Shown: piece by piece, positions 6,171 through 6,976 of the stretch | Layout of the letters: the number at the start of each line of letters is the position of its first letter | How positions within the stretch are numbered: position 1 is the first letter of the stretch | DNA from: Flavobacteriaceae bacterium | Lineage (GTDB): Bacteria; Bacteroidota; Bacteroidia; Flavobacteriales; Flavobacteriaceae | Reading direction: 5' to 3' | Assembly: GCA_016763215.1 (NCBI GenBank) | Contig: JAESUF010000301.1 | Location: 1 to 6,976 of the forward strand | Length of the DNA: 6,976 bases | Translations under genes and position numbers: made by a program | Notes under the pieces: model-generated | Seen by the model: only the letters and a program-made list of their open reading frames with translations | What the model was told of the DNA's origin: nothing | The model's database searches: none

Positions 6171-6976
6171 TGAGTTTCGAGTATGCAATAATTGTAAAGA
6201 GTAAGACTCGTCTTGAAACGCTTATTGAAAGGTTTAATACTAAAGCTCAGGCTAAGTTTTACATTGAAAGGCTTGGCGGGAATTTGAAGAATATGAAATC
6301 GAAGATGAAATATTTAAAAACTCATTAAATTCCTTACAAACCCAACTCTCAAAAATTATAAAAAATAAAACTATAGACAGGCAGTATGTTTCTTCCTATA
6401 TTTTTTCAAAAAAAAACCTAATAGTTGTTATAGGACAAGATGGCCTTGTTGCTAATACTGCAAAGTATTCCGATAATCTTCCAATAATTGCAGTAAATCC
6501 AGATACTGAACGATATGATGGAATACTATTGCCATTCAATACACTAAATTTTATTCAAGGAGTTGAAAATGTTTTAACCAATAAATATAACTCTAAAATT
6601 ATGCGTTTTGCAGAAGCAAAATTAAATGATGGTCAAAGGTTGTTAGCTTTTAATGATTTATTTATTGGAGCTTCTTCTCATGTTTCTGCACGGTACAAAA
6701 TAACATTTAAAAATAAAACGGAACAACATTCTTCAAGCGGAATAATTGTATCCACTCCGGCAGGCTCAAGTGGTTGGTTAAGTTCAATTTTCAATATGGC
6801 ATATGGTGTTACAAATATGTTTGAGAAAAACCTCACTTTGAAACAACCAAAATTAAGAAGAAACGATTTACTTTTTGCCGTAAGAGAACCTTTTAAAAGT
6901 ATTAGAACACAAACTGAAATGACAGCTGGGATTATTAGAAGTAATACATTGACAATAGAATCATTTATGCCAAATA
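6170..6976 (+). pseudogene. NAD-kinase-fold protein, frameshifted, 3' end outside the window
   Basis: The start is ATG 6170, supported by the Shine-Dalgarno site and the TAATG overlap. The first frame (MSFEYAIIVKSKTRLETLIE...) stops at 6326-6328 after 52 codons. The protein continues in the -1 frame from about 6280 (FEEYEIEDEIF) and stays open to the window end, about 269 residues in total. Adding one base within GGGAATTT (6278-6285) would join the frames. NAD-kinase-fold motifs are visible: GQDG (6433-6444) at the GGDG position, FND (6649-6657) at the NE/D position, and STPAGSSGW (6751-6777) at the STPTGSTAY position. NAD kinases phosphorylate NAD with ATP; the same superfamily includes diacylglycerol and sphingosine kinases. 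The catalytic Asp of GGDG is kept but its second Gly is Gln, so activity and substrate are open. The N-terminal 90 residues do not look like a standard NAD kinase. Whether the frameshift is genuine is unresolved. Confidence 0.8.

Noticed and set aside
6170..6328. A separate 52-residue gene
   Set aside because: The conserved kinase-like protein continues in the -1 frame right after residue 37, so this is the first part of a frameshifted gene; its last 15 residues are out-of-frame reading.

Overview
The window looks like chromosomal DNA from a Bacteroidota bacterium, most likely a marine-type member of the Flavobacteriaceae. The basis is AT-rich sequence, Flavobacteriia-style protein sequences, start regions mostly without a Shine-Dalgarno sequence, a TAnnTTTG-type -7 element before one gene, and a secretion signal ending in A|QQ. 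All recognisable genes are on the + strand. No genus can be named from the sequence alone.

Region 1 (1-3834) is an amidohydrolase operon. The first gene enters from outside the window and encodes a large protein with two amidohydrolase-like modules joined by a beta-rich, lysine-rich linker. Only its C-terminal module carries the full set of metal ligands. The next gene starts 25 nt later and encodes a secreted single-module amidohydrolase relative that lacks the HxH motif and the terminal Asp. That gene is broken by one extra base in an A6 run; the two parts join into a protein of about 432 residues if the base is removed. A strong intrinsic terminator (3854-3887) closes the operon.

Region 2 (3957-4757) holds one housekeeping gene, a TrmH/SpoU-family RNA 2'-O-methyltransferase. 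A TAnnTTTG element ends only 7 nt before its ATG, so the mRNA may be leaderless.

Region 3 (4758-5150) is mostly non-coding. It contains a possible 44-residue single-pass membrane protein and, further on, a perfect 16-bp inverted repeat with a 3-nt spacer just before the next gene.

Region 4 (5151-6976) is the most interesting part. A flotillin-like SPFH/band 7 protein without any membrane anchor overlaps by one base a gene for a divergent NAD-kinase-fold protein, which runs off the window. The kinase-like gene has a good Shine-Dalgarno sequence inside the SPFH gene, a GQDG motif in place of GGDG, and an apparent one-base deletion at 6278-6285. The tight coupling suggests that the two products work together; their function is not known to me.

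Two independent single-base frameshifts next to short homopolymers within 7 kb raise the question of sequence accuracy, which should be settled before either gene is called a true pseudogene.
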